Origin: an uncultured Oscillospiraceae bacterium
GTDB lineage: Bacteria > Bacillota > Clostridia > Oscillospirales > Oscillospiraceae
Direction: 5' to 3'
Assembly (NCBI GenBank): GCA_944385415.1
Contig: CALWXC010000006.1
Coordinates: forward strand, 1-64,000
Length of the DNA: 64,000 bases
The position numbers and the translations under genes are program-made. Numbering within the stretch: position 1 is the first letter of the stretch; every line of letters begins with the position of its first letter. The notes under the pieces are model-generated. The model saw only the letters and a program-made list of their open reading frames with translations, made no database searches and had not been told where the DNA came from. Shown in pieces: positions 49,539-57,300 of the stretch.

Positions 49539-50254
49539 TACTTGCCCTCACCGGTCAGACGGCGCATCATCTCCTGATAGGCCTCCTCAACGCCGCCCAT
49601 ATCCCGGCGGAAGCGGTCCTTGTCCAGCTTCTCACCGGTGGTGCTGTCCCAGAACCGGCAGGTGTCGGGGCTGATCTCGTCGGCCAGGACAATGGTGCCG
49701 TCGGCCAGACGGCCAAACTCCAGTTTGAAGTCCACCAGGGTCACGTTGAGCTTGGCGAAGTAGTCCTTCAGCAGGTCGTTGACCTTGAGGGCCATGGTGC
49801 GGATGGTGTCGATTTCCTCGGCGGTGGCCAGCTTCAGGGCCAGGGCGTGGCTGGTGTTCAGCAGGGGATCGCCCAGGTCGTCGTTCTTGTAGGAGAACTC
49901 AAAGGTGGGCTGATCGAACACAATGCCTTCCTTGACACCGTAGCGCTTGGCAAAGGAACCGGCGGAGATGTTGCGGACGATGACTTCCAGGGGCACGATG
50001 GTGACTTTCTTGACCACGGTTTCCCGCTCGCTGAGCTGCTCGACGAAGTGGGTGGGGACGCCGTGCTTTTCCAGCATCTGCATAAGCATGTTGGACATCT
50101 GATTGTTGATGGCGCCCTTGCCGACGATGGTACCCTTCTTCTCGCCGTTGAAGGCCGTGGCGTCGTCCTTGTAGGACACAATGACGTACTGGGGATCGTT
50201 GGTGGCGAATACCTTCTTGGCCTTGCCTTCATACAGCTGCGTGGTCTTTTCCAT
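49538..50254 (-). CDS. purC: SAICAR synthetase
   Basis: A 238-residue ATP-dependent ligase joining CAIR and aspartate. [20 protein letters not shown] near 8-27, [20 protein letters not shown] near 36 and [18 protein letters not shown] near 93, then [20 protein letters not shown] near 175 and SPDTCRFWD are the standard blocks. Length is typical. It lies 55 bp after purE and overlaps purF by one base. Confidence 0.95.
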   Translation of the reverse strand: MEKTTQLYEGKAKKVFATNDPQYVIVSYKDDATAFNGEKKGTIVGKGAINNQMSNMLMQMLEKHGVPTHFVEQLSERETVVKKVTIVPLEVIVRNISAGSFAKRYGVKEGIVFDQPTFEFSYKNDDLGDPLLNTSHALALKLATAEEIDTIRTMALKVNDLLKDYFAKLNVTLVDFKLEFGRLADGTIVLADEISPDTCRFWDSTTGEKLDKDRFRRDMGGVEEAYQEMMRRLTGEGK

Positions 50255-50309
50255 GATACAAATACCTCCGAAACGATTGTTCTTTTATATGGAACGGAAC
50301 TCTGGGGAT

Positions 50310-50804
50310 TTACTGGGCGTATTCGGCCTCAATGGCGCGGTTCTTTTCCAGAACGGCGGCGGCGGCCTCCTGCCGGGCGGTTTTCAGCTTTTCCATCAGC
50401 TCCGGCTCGCTGAGGGCCAGCATCTGAATGGAAAGCAAAGCGGCATTGACCGCGCCGTCAATGGCCACCGTGGCCACCGGGATGCCCGAGGGCATCTGGA
50501 CCGTGGAAAGGAGCGCGTCCATGCCGTCTAAATTGCTGCTTTTGATGGGCAGGCCGATGACGGGCAGCACCGTATTGGCTGCCATGGCGCCTGCAAGATG
50601 GGCGGCCTTGCCGGCGGCCGCAATGATGACGCCGATACCGTTGTCGGCGGCTTCCCGGGCGAATGTCCCGGCCACCTCCGGCGTGCGGTGGGCGGAGTAG
50701 ACGTGTACCTCAAAGGGTACACCGTACTGGCGCAAAGTCTGGGCGGCTTTGTCCACAATGGGGCGGTCGCTGTCGCTGCCCATGACAATGGCTACTTTCT
50801 TCAT
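50310..50804 (-). CDS. purE: N5-carboxyaminoimidazole ribonucleotide mutase
   Basis: A 164-residue protein; ATG 50804 ([20 protein letters not shown]) follows AGGAGGT. The [13 protein letters not shown] and [15 protein letters not shown] motifs and [14 protein letters not shown] point to the bacterial class I mutase, although no purK is present in this cluster. It heads the ten-gene purine operon under the ZTP riboswitch at 50865-50940. Confidence 0.93.
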   Translation of the reverse strand: MKKVAIVMGSDSDRPIVDKAAQTLRQYGVPFEVHVYSAHRTPEVAGTFAREAADNGIGVIIAAAGKAAHLAGAMAANTVLPVIGLPIKSSNLDGMDALLSTVQMPSGIPVATVAIDGAVNAALLSIQMLALSEPELMEKLKTARQEAAAAVLEKNRAIEAEYAQ

Positions 50805-50825
50805 GAATCGTACCTCCTGTGTCCG

Positions 50826-50871
50826 AAAAAACAAAACTGGGCAGTCCTACCCCGTAGGTAGGACTGCCCAG
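50826..50871 (-). terminator. Terminator of the ZTP riboswitch
   Basis: CTGGGCAGTCCTACC (50837-50851, + strand) pairs perfectly with 50857-50871; on the minus strand TTTTGTTTTTT follows. Its 5' arm includes the CTGGGCAG that belongs to the aptamer's 3' end, so ligand binding should prevent the terminator. Confidence 0.93.
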
Positions 50872-50940
50872 ACGGTCGGCATGAATGTCCCGGTTTTTGC
50901 TCCCTTGTGGTACTCCACTTCAATTCCGTCAGTCACAAAA
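50865..50940 (-). promoter_or_regulatory. ZTP (pfl motif) riboswitch aptamer
   Basis: On the minus strand the leader reads GTGACTGACGGAATTG, then AAGTGGAGTACCACAAGG with a short hairpin, GGAGCAAAAACCGGGA, and finally GCCGACCGTCTGGGCAG. The GACTGACG block and the 3' GCCGACCG-CTGGGC block are the hallmarks of the pfl motif, which senses ZMP/ZTP, markers of 10-formyl-THF shortage, and switches on purine and one-carbon genes. It precedes purE and overlaps a terminator. Recognised by eye. Confidence 0.92.
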
Positions 50941-50952
50941 ACCACTGGTTGC

Positions 50953-50982
50953 ATCATACAATAATCCGGCGGGTCCTGTCAA
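50953..50982 (-). promoter_or_regulatory. Promoter of the purine operon
   Basis: Minus-strand TTGACA (50977-50982), 18 bp, TATGAT (50953-50958), just upstream of the riboswitch. Confidence 0.82.
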
Positions 50983-51119
50983 GGCGGGGAATGGGTAAAC
51001 TTGACAAAATGCCGTAGAAAAAACGGCGATTTGCGGCGAAAAACCTTGTGCAGTTTGACTTTTACAGAAAGTTTGCTGACCTAACAAACTTTTAGGAAAC
51101 ATGGCTCTGCCATACGTTG

Positions 51120-51237
51120 ACAGTATACCATTTTTTTCGCGTTCCGGCTATAGAAAATGGAAATTTTTCGTCTCTGGCCGCAAGGCAAACCGCGGGAGAT
51201 TGCGGCTTTACTCCGTCCGGGAAATATGGTATACTGT
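51120..51237. promoter_or_regulatory. Separated inverted repeat around the acylation-cassette promoter
   Basis: ACAGTATACCAT (51120-51131) and ATGGTATACTGT (51226-51237) are perfect 12-bp inverted copies 94 bp apart. The right copy contains the -10 TATACT (51230-51235) of a promoter with TTTACT at 51207-51212, 17 bp upstream. The left copy presents a TATACT on the minus strand with a poor -35. Looping regulation or a pair of facing promoters is possible. The gap 50805-51350 holds this, the riboswitch and the two promoters. Confidence 0.6.
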
Positions 51238-51350
51238 ATCGGAACGCCATATGGCGGAATATTGTGTGTATTTGCCCCGATTTTTGCCGGAATCCCCGGT
51301 GCGGCGGGGAGAAATACGGCGGAATTGCCGCGACAGGAGATGGAACGCCC

Positions 51351-52862
51351 ATGCAGAGAAGTGTGCTGGAATATCTGGAGGCCACGGCGGCGCGTCTGGA
51401 GGACAAGACGGCCTTTGCCGACGAGCACGGCGCGGTGACCTTTGGAGAACTGGAGGACCGGTCCCGGCGGCTGGGCTCCTGGCTGGCCCGGAAAGTCCCG
51501 GACAACGGGATGCCCATCGCCGTGCTGGCCGACCGGTGCGTCAACAGCCCCGTGGCCTTTATGGCGGCCCTCCAATGCGGCTGCTGCTATGTGCCCCTGG
51601 ACCCGCAGATGCCCCGGCAGCGGCTGGAATCCATCCTCGATCAGCTGGAATCGCCGGTGGTTCTCTATGATGACGGCCAGGAAAAGCTGGCCGCCGAGCT
51701 GCGGGACCGGTACCCGCTGGAGTCCATCTCCGCCCACACGGCGGACCTGATGGACGACGCCTTATTGGCGGCCCGGCGGGCGCTGGTAGTGGATACGGAC
51801 CCGGTGTATATCATCTTCACCTCCGGTTCCACCGGCGTGCCCAAGGGTATCGTCTGCCACCACCGGGGCGTCATGGATTTGGCCCAGTGGCTGTCGGAGG
51901 CCGGACAGTTCACGGAGGGGGACACCTTGGGCAATCAGGCCCCGTTCTACTTTGACGGTTCGGTCAAAGACCTCTATATGACCATCAAATGCGGCGCCAC
52001 CTGTGAGATCATCCCCAAAAAGCTGTTTATGTTCCCCAAGCTGCTGGTGGAGTTCCTCAATGAAAAGGGCGTGACGGCCCTCCAGTGGGCCACGTCGGCG
52101 TTCCATCTGGTGGCGGCCTCCGGCGTCCTGACGGACCGGTCCATTCCCACCCTGCAAAAGGTGCTGGTGGGCGGCGAAGCCCTGCGGGCTCCGGATTTGC
52201 GGGCGTGGCGGCGGGCCATGCCAGATGCCGCGTATATCAACCTCTACGGTCCCACGGAAACCACCGTGGATGCGGCATGGTACCGGGTGGAGCGGGACTT
52301 CGACGAGGACGAGTCCATTCCCATCGGACGGGCCTGCGCCAACAAGGAACTGTTTTTGCTGGACGAGGCATTACGGCCCGTGGCCCCCGGCGAGCCGGGG
52401 GAACTGTGCATCCGCGGCACCGGTCTGGCCCACGGCTACTATCGGGACCCGGAGAAGACGGCGGCGGCGTTTATCCGCGACCCCCGCTGTCCCCACTATC
52501 CCCGGCGCATCTACCGCACCGGCGACATGGCCGTGGAGCGGGACGGCCTGTTCTATTTTCTGTCCCGCCGGGACGGCCAGATCAAGCACATGGGTTACCG
52601 CATCGAACTGGGCGAGATCGAAGTGGCCCTCCACGGCCAGGACGGTGTGGAAGCGGCGGCGTGCCTCTTTGACGAGGGCCGGGACCGGATTCTCTGCGTC
52701 TATACCGGCAGCGTGGAGCCCATGGAGCTGGCCAAGGCCATGCGGCGGGCGGTGCCCAAATATATGATGCCCAACCTCTATGAGCGGTTGGGGCAGATGC
52801 CCTACAACGGCAACGGCAAAATCGATCGGGTACAGCTGAAAGCCCGGTTTTTGGGTCAGTGA
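51351..52862 (+). CDS. Amino-acid adenylating enzyme (AMP-ligase, DltA-like)
   Basis: A 503-residue ANL-superfamily enzyme expected to activate an amino or other acid and load the carrier protein encoded next. Core motifs: FTSGSTGVPKG (156-166), FDGS (201-204, whose Asp usually binds the alpha-amino group), YGPTETT (299-305), YRTGDMA, and NGNGKIDR with the catalytic Lys near the end. Overall layout is that of DltA. However, the pocket segment reads VGGE (273-276) where DltA enzymes have FCGE; that Cys is important for D-alanine. The substrate may therefore not be D-Ala. CAGGAGA precedes the ATG. Confidence 0.85.
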   Translation: MQRSVLEYLEATAARLEDKTAFADEHGAVTFGELEDRSRRLGSWLARKVPDNGMPIAVLADRCVNSPVAFMAALQCGCCYVPLDPQMPRQRLESILDQLESPVVLYDDGQEKLAAELRDRYPLESISAHTADLMDDALLAARRALVVDTDPVYIIFTSGSTGVPKGIVCHHRGVMDLAQWLSEAGQFTEGDTLGNQAPFYFDGSVKDLYMTIKCGATCEIIPKKLFMFPKLLVEFLNEKGVTALQWATSAFHLVAASGVLTDRSIPTLQKVLVGGEALRAPDLRAWRRAMPDAAYINLYGPTETTVDAAWYRVERDFDEDESIPIGRACANKELFLLDEALRPVAPGEPGELCIRGTGLAHGYYRDPEKTAAAFIRDPRCPHYPRRIYRTGDMAVERDGLFYFLSRRDGQIKHMGYRIELGEIEVALHGQDGVEAAACLFDEGRDRILCVYTGSVEPMELAKAMRRAVPKYMMPNLYERLGQMPYNGNGKIDRVQLKARFLGQ

Positions 52863-52911
52863 CCCCTACCAAAGCAGTCCGGCCCGGCCGGAGGAAAGGA
52901 AGTTCTATACC

Positions 52912-53139
52912 ATGAAAGAGAAAATCATTCAGATCATGTCCGAAATCTGCCCCGGCGTGGACTTCGCCACGGAGACGGCCCTCATTGACGACGGCCTGGT
53001 GGATTCCCTGGACATTGTCAACATCGTCACCGAGCTGATGGACGTCTTCGATGTGGAGATCAATGTGGAGGACCTGCTGCCGGAGAACTTCAACTCCGTG
53101 GATGCCATCGCCCAGCTCATTGAGCAATTGCAGGAGTAA
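52912..53139 (+). CDS. Acyl carrier protein (DltC-like)
   Basis: A 75-residue acidic four-helix carrier protein. The phosphopantetheine attachment serine is in GLVDSLDIVN (Ser32 by count), followed by TELMDVFDVEINVEDLLPEN. The DSLD form is common in DltC-like carriers. GGAAAGGAAG precedes the ATG. It sits between the adenylating enzyme and the MBOAT, so it should carry the activated acid to the membrane. Confidence 0.9.
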   Translation: MKEKIIQIMSEICPGVDFATETALIDDGLVDSLDIVNIVTELMDVFDVEINVEDLLPENFNSVDAIAQLIEQLQE

Positions 53140-53142
53140 GTC

Positions 53143-54699
53143 ATGGCGTTTACTTCCTGGGAGTTTCTCCTGCTGACGGCCGGCGCGGCGGTGGTGTATT
53201 ACCTGCTCCACCGCCATACCCAGTGGCCGGTGCTGCTGGCGGCCAGCCTGATTTTTTACGCCGCCGGCGGCCTGGGGGCCATGGTTTGGCTCTTTGCCAT
53301 CGCCGCCGTCACCTGGGGGGGTGGTCTGGTGCTGCAACGGATGAACGACGCCCGCAAGGCCCTCCCCAAAGGCGACAAGGCCGGACAGCAACGGATCAAA
53401 CGGCGGAAAAAAGCCGTGGTGGCCGTCACCGCTGTGCTGTGCTTCGGCCTGGTCTATGTGATGAAATATTGGAATACAACCGTGGCCCTCTTTCCGGCGG
53501 CGGTGGAGCGGGTTCTGCCCCGGTGGGATTTTCTCATGCCCCTGGGCCTGTCCTTCTTCACCTTCCAGTCGGTGGGCTACGTCATCGACGTCTATCGCAG
53601 CAAGTATGCGGCCCAGCGGAATCCGGCCAAATACCTGCTGTTTGTGTCGTTTTTCCCCCAGATGGTCCAGGGCCCCATTGGGCGCTATGACGCCTTGGCT
53701 CCGCAGCTGCTGGCCCAACGTTCCGTGGACTGGCGCATGGTGGACCGGGGTATCCAGCTGGCCATGTGGGGCTATTTCAAAAAGATGGTCATTGCCGACC
53801 GGGCGGCGGTGGTGGTCAACACCGTCATCGGGGAGAACTGCCCCTACGGCGGCGCGGTGATTTTCGTGGGCATTCTGGCCTACAGCGTCCAGCTGTACTG
53901 CGACTTCTCCGGCGGCATCGATATCACCCGTGGTGTGGCGCAGATTTTCGGCATCGATATGGCCGAAAACTTCCTGCGGCCCATTTTCGCCACGTCGCTG
54001 GCCGACTACTGGCGGCGCTGGCATGTGAGCCTGGGCCACTGGATGCGGGACTATCTCTTCTACCCCCTGTCCCTCTCAAAACCCTTTGCCAAGCTGGGTA
54101 AATGGGGCCGCCGCCACCTGGGCGGCCTGCCCGGCAAGATTCTGGCCACCTCGGCGGCCACCTTTGTGGTCTATCTGGTCATCGGCATTTGGCACGGCGT
54201 CAACTTCCGGTACTTTGTCTACGGCATCTGGAACGGTTCTCTCATTACCATTTCCATGCTGATGGAGCACCGGTTCCTGGCCTGGAAACAGGCGCTGCAT
54301 ATCAACGACAAGTCTCGGGGCTATCACTTCTTCACCATAACCCGGACGTGGCTCATTGTGCTCTTTGGCCGGTATATCGGCTCGTCCCCCCGGCTGCTGG
54401 TGGCGTTAAGTCTGATGGCGACCACCATTCTGCACCCGGTACCCTCCCAGCTGTGGGACGGCACCCTGTTGCAGTTGGGTATCACCGGTACCGATTGGGC
54501 TATCATCGGCCTGGGTACGGCGGTGGTCCTGGCGGTGGAGACCTTCCAGGAGCGGGGCGGCAAGGTGCGGGAGACGCTGGAACGGCAGAATGGGTTTGTC
54601 CAGTGGCTGGCCATTGCTGTGCCCCTGATTGTCATTCTGCTGCTGGGCGTGTTCCGGGCCGGTTATATTTCCTCGTCCTTTATCTACGGACAGTATTAA
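53143..54699 (+). CDS. MBOAT O-acyltransferase (DltB/AlgI-like)
   Basis: A 518-residue membrane protein with about ten to twelve helices. Key motifs are SFFTFQSVGYVIDVYRSKY near 138-156, FFPQMVQGPIGRYD near 168-181, CDFSGGIDITRGVA near 250, ADYWRRWHVSLGHWMRDYLF near 286-305 with the conserved His, and IGIWHGVNFRYFVYG near 346 with the second His. It would transfer the acyl group from the carrier protein across the membrane. Unlike the truncated MBOAT at 9345 it is complete. It follows the carrier gene by three bases. Confidence 0.92.
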   Translation: MAFTSWEFLLLTAGAAVVYYLLHRHTQWPVLLAASLIFYAAGGLGAMVWLFAIAAVTWGGGLVLQRMNDARKALPKGDKAGQQRIKRRKKAVVAVTAVLCFGLVYVMKYWNTTVALFPAAVERVLPRWDFLMPLGLSFFTFQSVGYVIDVYRSKYAAQRNPAKYLLFVSFFPQMVQGPIGRYDALAPQLLAQRSVDWRMVDRGIQLAMWGYFKKMVIADRAAVVVNTVIGENCPYGGAVIFVGILAYSVQLYCDFSGGIDITRGVAQIFGIDMAENFLRPIFATSLADYWRRWHVSLGHWMRDYLFYPLSLSKPFAKLGKWGRRHLGGLPGKILATSAATFVVYLVIGIWHGVNFRYFVYGIWNGSLITISMLMEHRFLAWKQALHINDKSRGYHFFTITRTWLIVLFGRYIGSSPRLLVALSLMATTILHPVPSQLWDGTLLQLGITGTDWAIIGLGTAVVLAVETFQERGGKVRETLERQNGFVQWLAIAVPLIVILLLGVFRAGYISSSFIYGQY

Positions 54700-54711
54700 G
54701 GCGGTGATCCC

Positions 54712-56547
54712 TTGCAACCGAAACGATGGTTTTTGATGTTCTGTGCCACGGCGGCGGCCCTGGTGCTGGCCCTCATGGCATTCAACTATGTGACCGACCC
54801 CTTCGGGGCCTTTGGGGACCGCTTTTTCCAGTGGTTTTCCTACGACGAGACTAACAACCCGCGAGTGGCCAAGGTGTCCTATTTGCAGCAGCACCATGAC
54901 CAGTACGATTCCTACGTCATCGGCTGTTCTTCCAGCAGCTCCCTGCCCACGGAGGCCCTCAACGAGCTGTATGATGCCAGCTTTTACAACATGATCATGT
55001 ACGGCGCGGATATGGCCGACTGTGAGAAAATCGCCAACTATCTGTTGGACAACTACCAGGTGGACAATCTGGTCCTCAACATCGAAATCAGCGACGGCGC
55101 TGCCTACAATACGGAAAGCGACCCGCTGACCTACGGCCTGCACTACCTGGAGGACCCGGACCTGTCGGCGTTCACCTACTACACCCGGTATCTGCTGGCC
55201 AACCCCCGGTATGGCTACGCCAAGCTCCAAAGTTTGGAGACCGACACCATTCTGCCCCAGTCCTTCGACGTCTTCGACGAGGAGACGGGCACCTATGATA
55301 AGCGGGTCCGGGACGTGGAGCCCATCGGAAACCTGGAGACGTATCTGGCCGCCTATTCCGATTTCACCACGTTGGACCAGTCGGGGACCGTGGGCCTGTA
55401 CCAGACGGAAAACTGTATGAAAAGCGTGGCCGCCATCCGGGACGCCTGTGCGGCAAAGGGCGTCAACTTCGTGGTGGTGACGGCGCCCATCTACGGGGCC
55501 TACTTCAACAAGTATCAGCCCGGTTCGGTGGAGAACTTCTATACCCAGCTGGCTCAGGTGACGCCCTATTGGGACTTTTCCTGCTCGTCCCTCAGCTGGG
55601 AACCCCGGTATTTCTACGACGCCACCCACTTCCGCAACTGCGTGGGGGAAATGATGGTGGCCCGCATGGCCGGGGATGATTCTGTGTGGATGCCCGACGA
55701 CTTCGGCGTCTATGTTACGGCGGACAATGTTTCGGACCATCTGGCCGGGAGTTTGACGGCCCAGCCCATGGACGCGGCGGAGAACAGCGCCCAGGTACCC
55801 ATTCTCATGTACCATCATATTGTGGAGGAGGACGACGGTTCCGGCTCCGTGACGGTGGACCAGTTCCGGGCCCAGATGGATGCCCTGTTGGACGCCGGGT
55901 ACACCACCGTTTCCCTTCAGGAATTGGCGGACTATGTGAACCGCGGCGGCGACCTGCCGGAAAAGCCCGTGGCCATCACCTTTGACGACGGCTATGCCAG
56001 CAACTATGAGCTGGCCTATCCCATTCTGCGGGAGCGGAATATGAAGGCGACGATTTTTGTCATCGGTGTGTCCGTCGGCAAGGACACCTATAAGGATACA
56101 GACTACACCATGACGCCCCATTTTTCCTATGAACAGGCGGCGGAAATGGCGGCATCGGGCCTGATTTCCATCCAGAGTCACACCTATGACATGCACCAGT
56201 GGGCCCCCTATGAAAGCGGAGACCAGGTCCGGGAGAACATTCTGCCCCTGGCAGGGGAGTCGGAGACCGACTATGTGGCGGCTCTAACCGAGGACTTCAC
56301 CACCAGCCGGGACCTGCTGGAAGCGGCCACGGGGGAACCGGTCACGGCACTGGCGTTCCCCACGGGGCTCTATACCACACTGACATCGGCGGTGCTGCGG
56401 GACCTGGGGGTGGAGGTGACGCTGTCCACCAATCCGGGAATCAACACCGTGGTCCGGGGCCTGCCCCAGAGTCTCTGCGCCATGCTGCGCATCGGCGTGG
56501 ACCGTGAAACCACCGTGGACGCCCTGTTGGCGTCTCTGCAACCGTGA
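54712..56547 (+). CDS. Fusion of an SGNH/DltD-like domain with a NodB/IcaB-like polysaccharide deacetylase
   Basis: A 611-residue membrane-anchored extracytoplasmic protein. TTG 54712 is taken as start (AAGGCGGTG upstream); the next ATG is 54736. A helix at 5-24 anchors it. Residues 66-340 resemble DltD/SGNH proteins: VIGCSSSSSLPT (71-80 region, candidate nucleophile Ser), TAPIYGAYFNKY near 257, and DATHFR (303-308, Asp-His pair). From about 362 a NodB fold follows: ILMYHH, AITFDDGYASN with the catalytic Asp near 426, and SHTYDMH (489-495) with metal His residues, in the style of IcaB/PgaB. It could combine acyl transfer and de-N-acetylation on one surface polymer. Confidence 0.82.
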   Translation: MQPKRWFLMFCATAAALVLALMAFNYVTDPFGAFGDRFFQWFSYDETNNPRVAKVSYLQQHHDQYDSYVIGCSSSSSLPTEALNELYDASFYNMIMYGADMADCEKIANYLLDNYQVDNLVLNIEISDGAAYNTESDPLTYGLHYLEDPDLSAFTYYTRYLLANPRYGYAKLQSLETDTILPQSFDVFDEETGTYDKRVRDVEPIGNLETYLAAYSDFTTLDQSGTVGLYQTENCMKSVAAIRDACAAKGVNFVVVTAPIYGAYFNKYQPGSVENFYTQLAQVTPYWDFSCSSLSWEPRYFYDATHFRNCVGEMMVARMAGDDSVWMPDDFGVYVTADNVSDHLAGSLTAQPMDAAENSAQVPILMYHHIVEEDDGSGSVTVDQFRAQMDALLDAGYTTVSLQELADYVNRGGDLPEKPVAITFDDGYASNYELAYPILRERNMKATIFVIGVSVGKDTYKDTDYTMTPHFSYEQAAEMAASGLISIQSHTYDMHQWAPYESGDQVRENILPLAGESETDYVAALTEDFTTSRDLLEAATGEPVTALAFPTGLYTTLTSAVLRDLGVEVTLSTNPGINTVVRGLPQSLCAMLRIGVDRETTVDALLASLQP

Positions 56548-56563
56548 GAGGAGGAGAGTTCCC

Positions 56564-57280
56564 ATGACATTTTTTTCGATGATGAACGAATCCTTTACCG
56601 TGGGCCAGCAACTGGAGTTGCTGGCCCGCGTCGTAGTGGCCACCCTGTGCGGCGTGGCCGTGGGCTTTGAACGGACCCAACGGCTGAAGGAAGCCGGTAT
56701 CCGGACCCACTGTGTGGTGGCCTGCGCCGCCGCCCTGTTGATGATTGTGTCCAAGTACGGCTTTGCCGATATGGCGTTGAACGGCCAGACGGACTTCATG
56801 GGCAGCCGCGGCGCGGACCCGTCGAGAATCGCCGCCCAGATTGTCTCCGGCATCGGCTTTCTGGGGGCGGGACTGATTTTCCGCAACGGCCTGACGGTCA
56901 AGGGACTGACCACGGCGGCGGGCGTCTGGGCCACGGCGGCTGTGGGAATGGCCGTGGGCGCAGGGCTTTATTTCATCGGTTTGTTCACCGTACTGATCAT
57001 TGTGGCTATGCAGCTGATTCTCCACCGCCGTGCCGTGGGCGGCGATGCCTACTGTACCCAACGGCTGGTGGTGGTCTTCTACGATTCCGAGGGCGTACAC
57101 CGGGCGCTGGAGACGCTGCTGGACCACATGGAGGCGCAGATTCTCGAGAGCGATATTGAGCGGCGGGAGGATGGACCAGCCACCTACCGGCTGACGGTCC
57201 GCAGCCGCCACCCCCTGGACTTTCAAACCATGAACACATTTTTATCCAATCACCCGGAAATTCAGCGGTTTTCCGTGTGA
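56564..57280 (+). CDS. MgtC/SapB-family membrane protein
   Basis: A 238-residue inner-membrane protein. Start ATG 56564 after GAGAGGAGGAG; the longer frame overlaps the previous gene. VVVATLCGVAVGFERTQRLK near 23-42 holds the conserved MgtC residues, followed by GIRTHCVVACAAALLMIVS and the conserved RIAAQIVSGIGFLGAGLIFR near 87-106. The last 75 residues form a soluble ACT-like domain. MgtC proteins affect Mg2+ homeostasis and ATP synthase; a role here is not known. It lies 16 bp after the acylation cassette and 20 bp before the sugar kinase. Confidence 0.88.
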   Translation: MTFFSMMNESFTVGQQLELLARVVVATLCGVAVGFERTQRLKEAGIRTHCVVACAAALLMIVSKYGFADMALNGQTDFMGSRGADPSRIAAQIVSGIGFLGAGLIFRNGLTVKGLTTAAGVWATAAVGMAVGAGLYFIGLFTVLIIVAMQLILHRRAVGGDAYCTQRLVVVFYDSEGVHRALETLLDHMEAQILESDIERREDGPATYRLTVRSRHPLDFQTMNTFLSNHPEIQRFSV

Positions 57281-57300
57281 TGGAACGAGGAGGAATCCCT

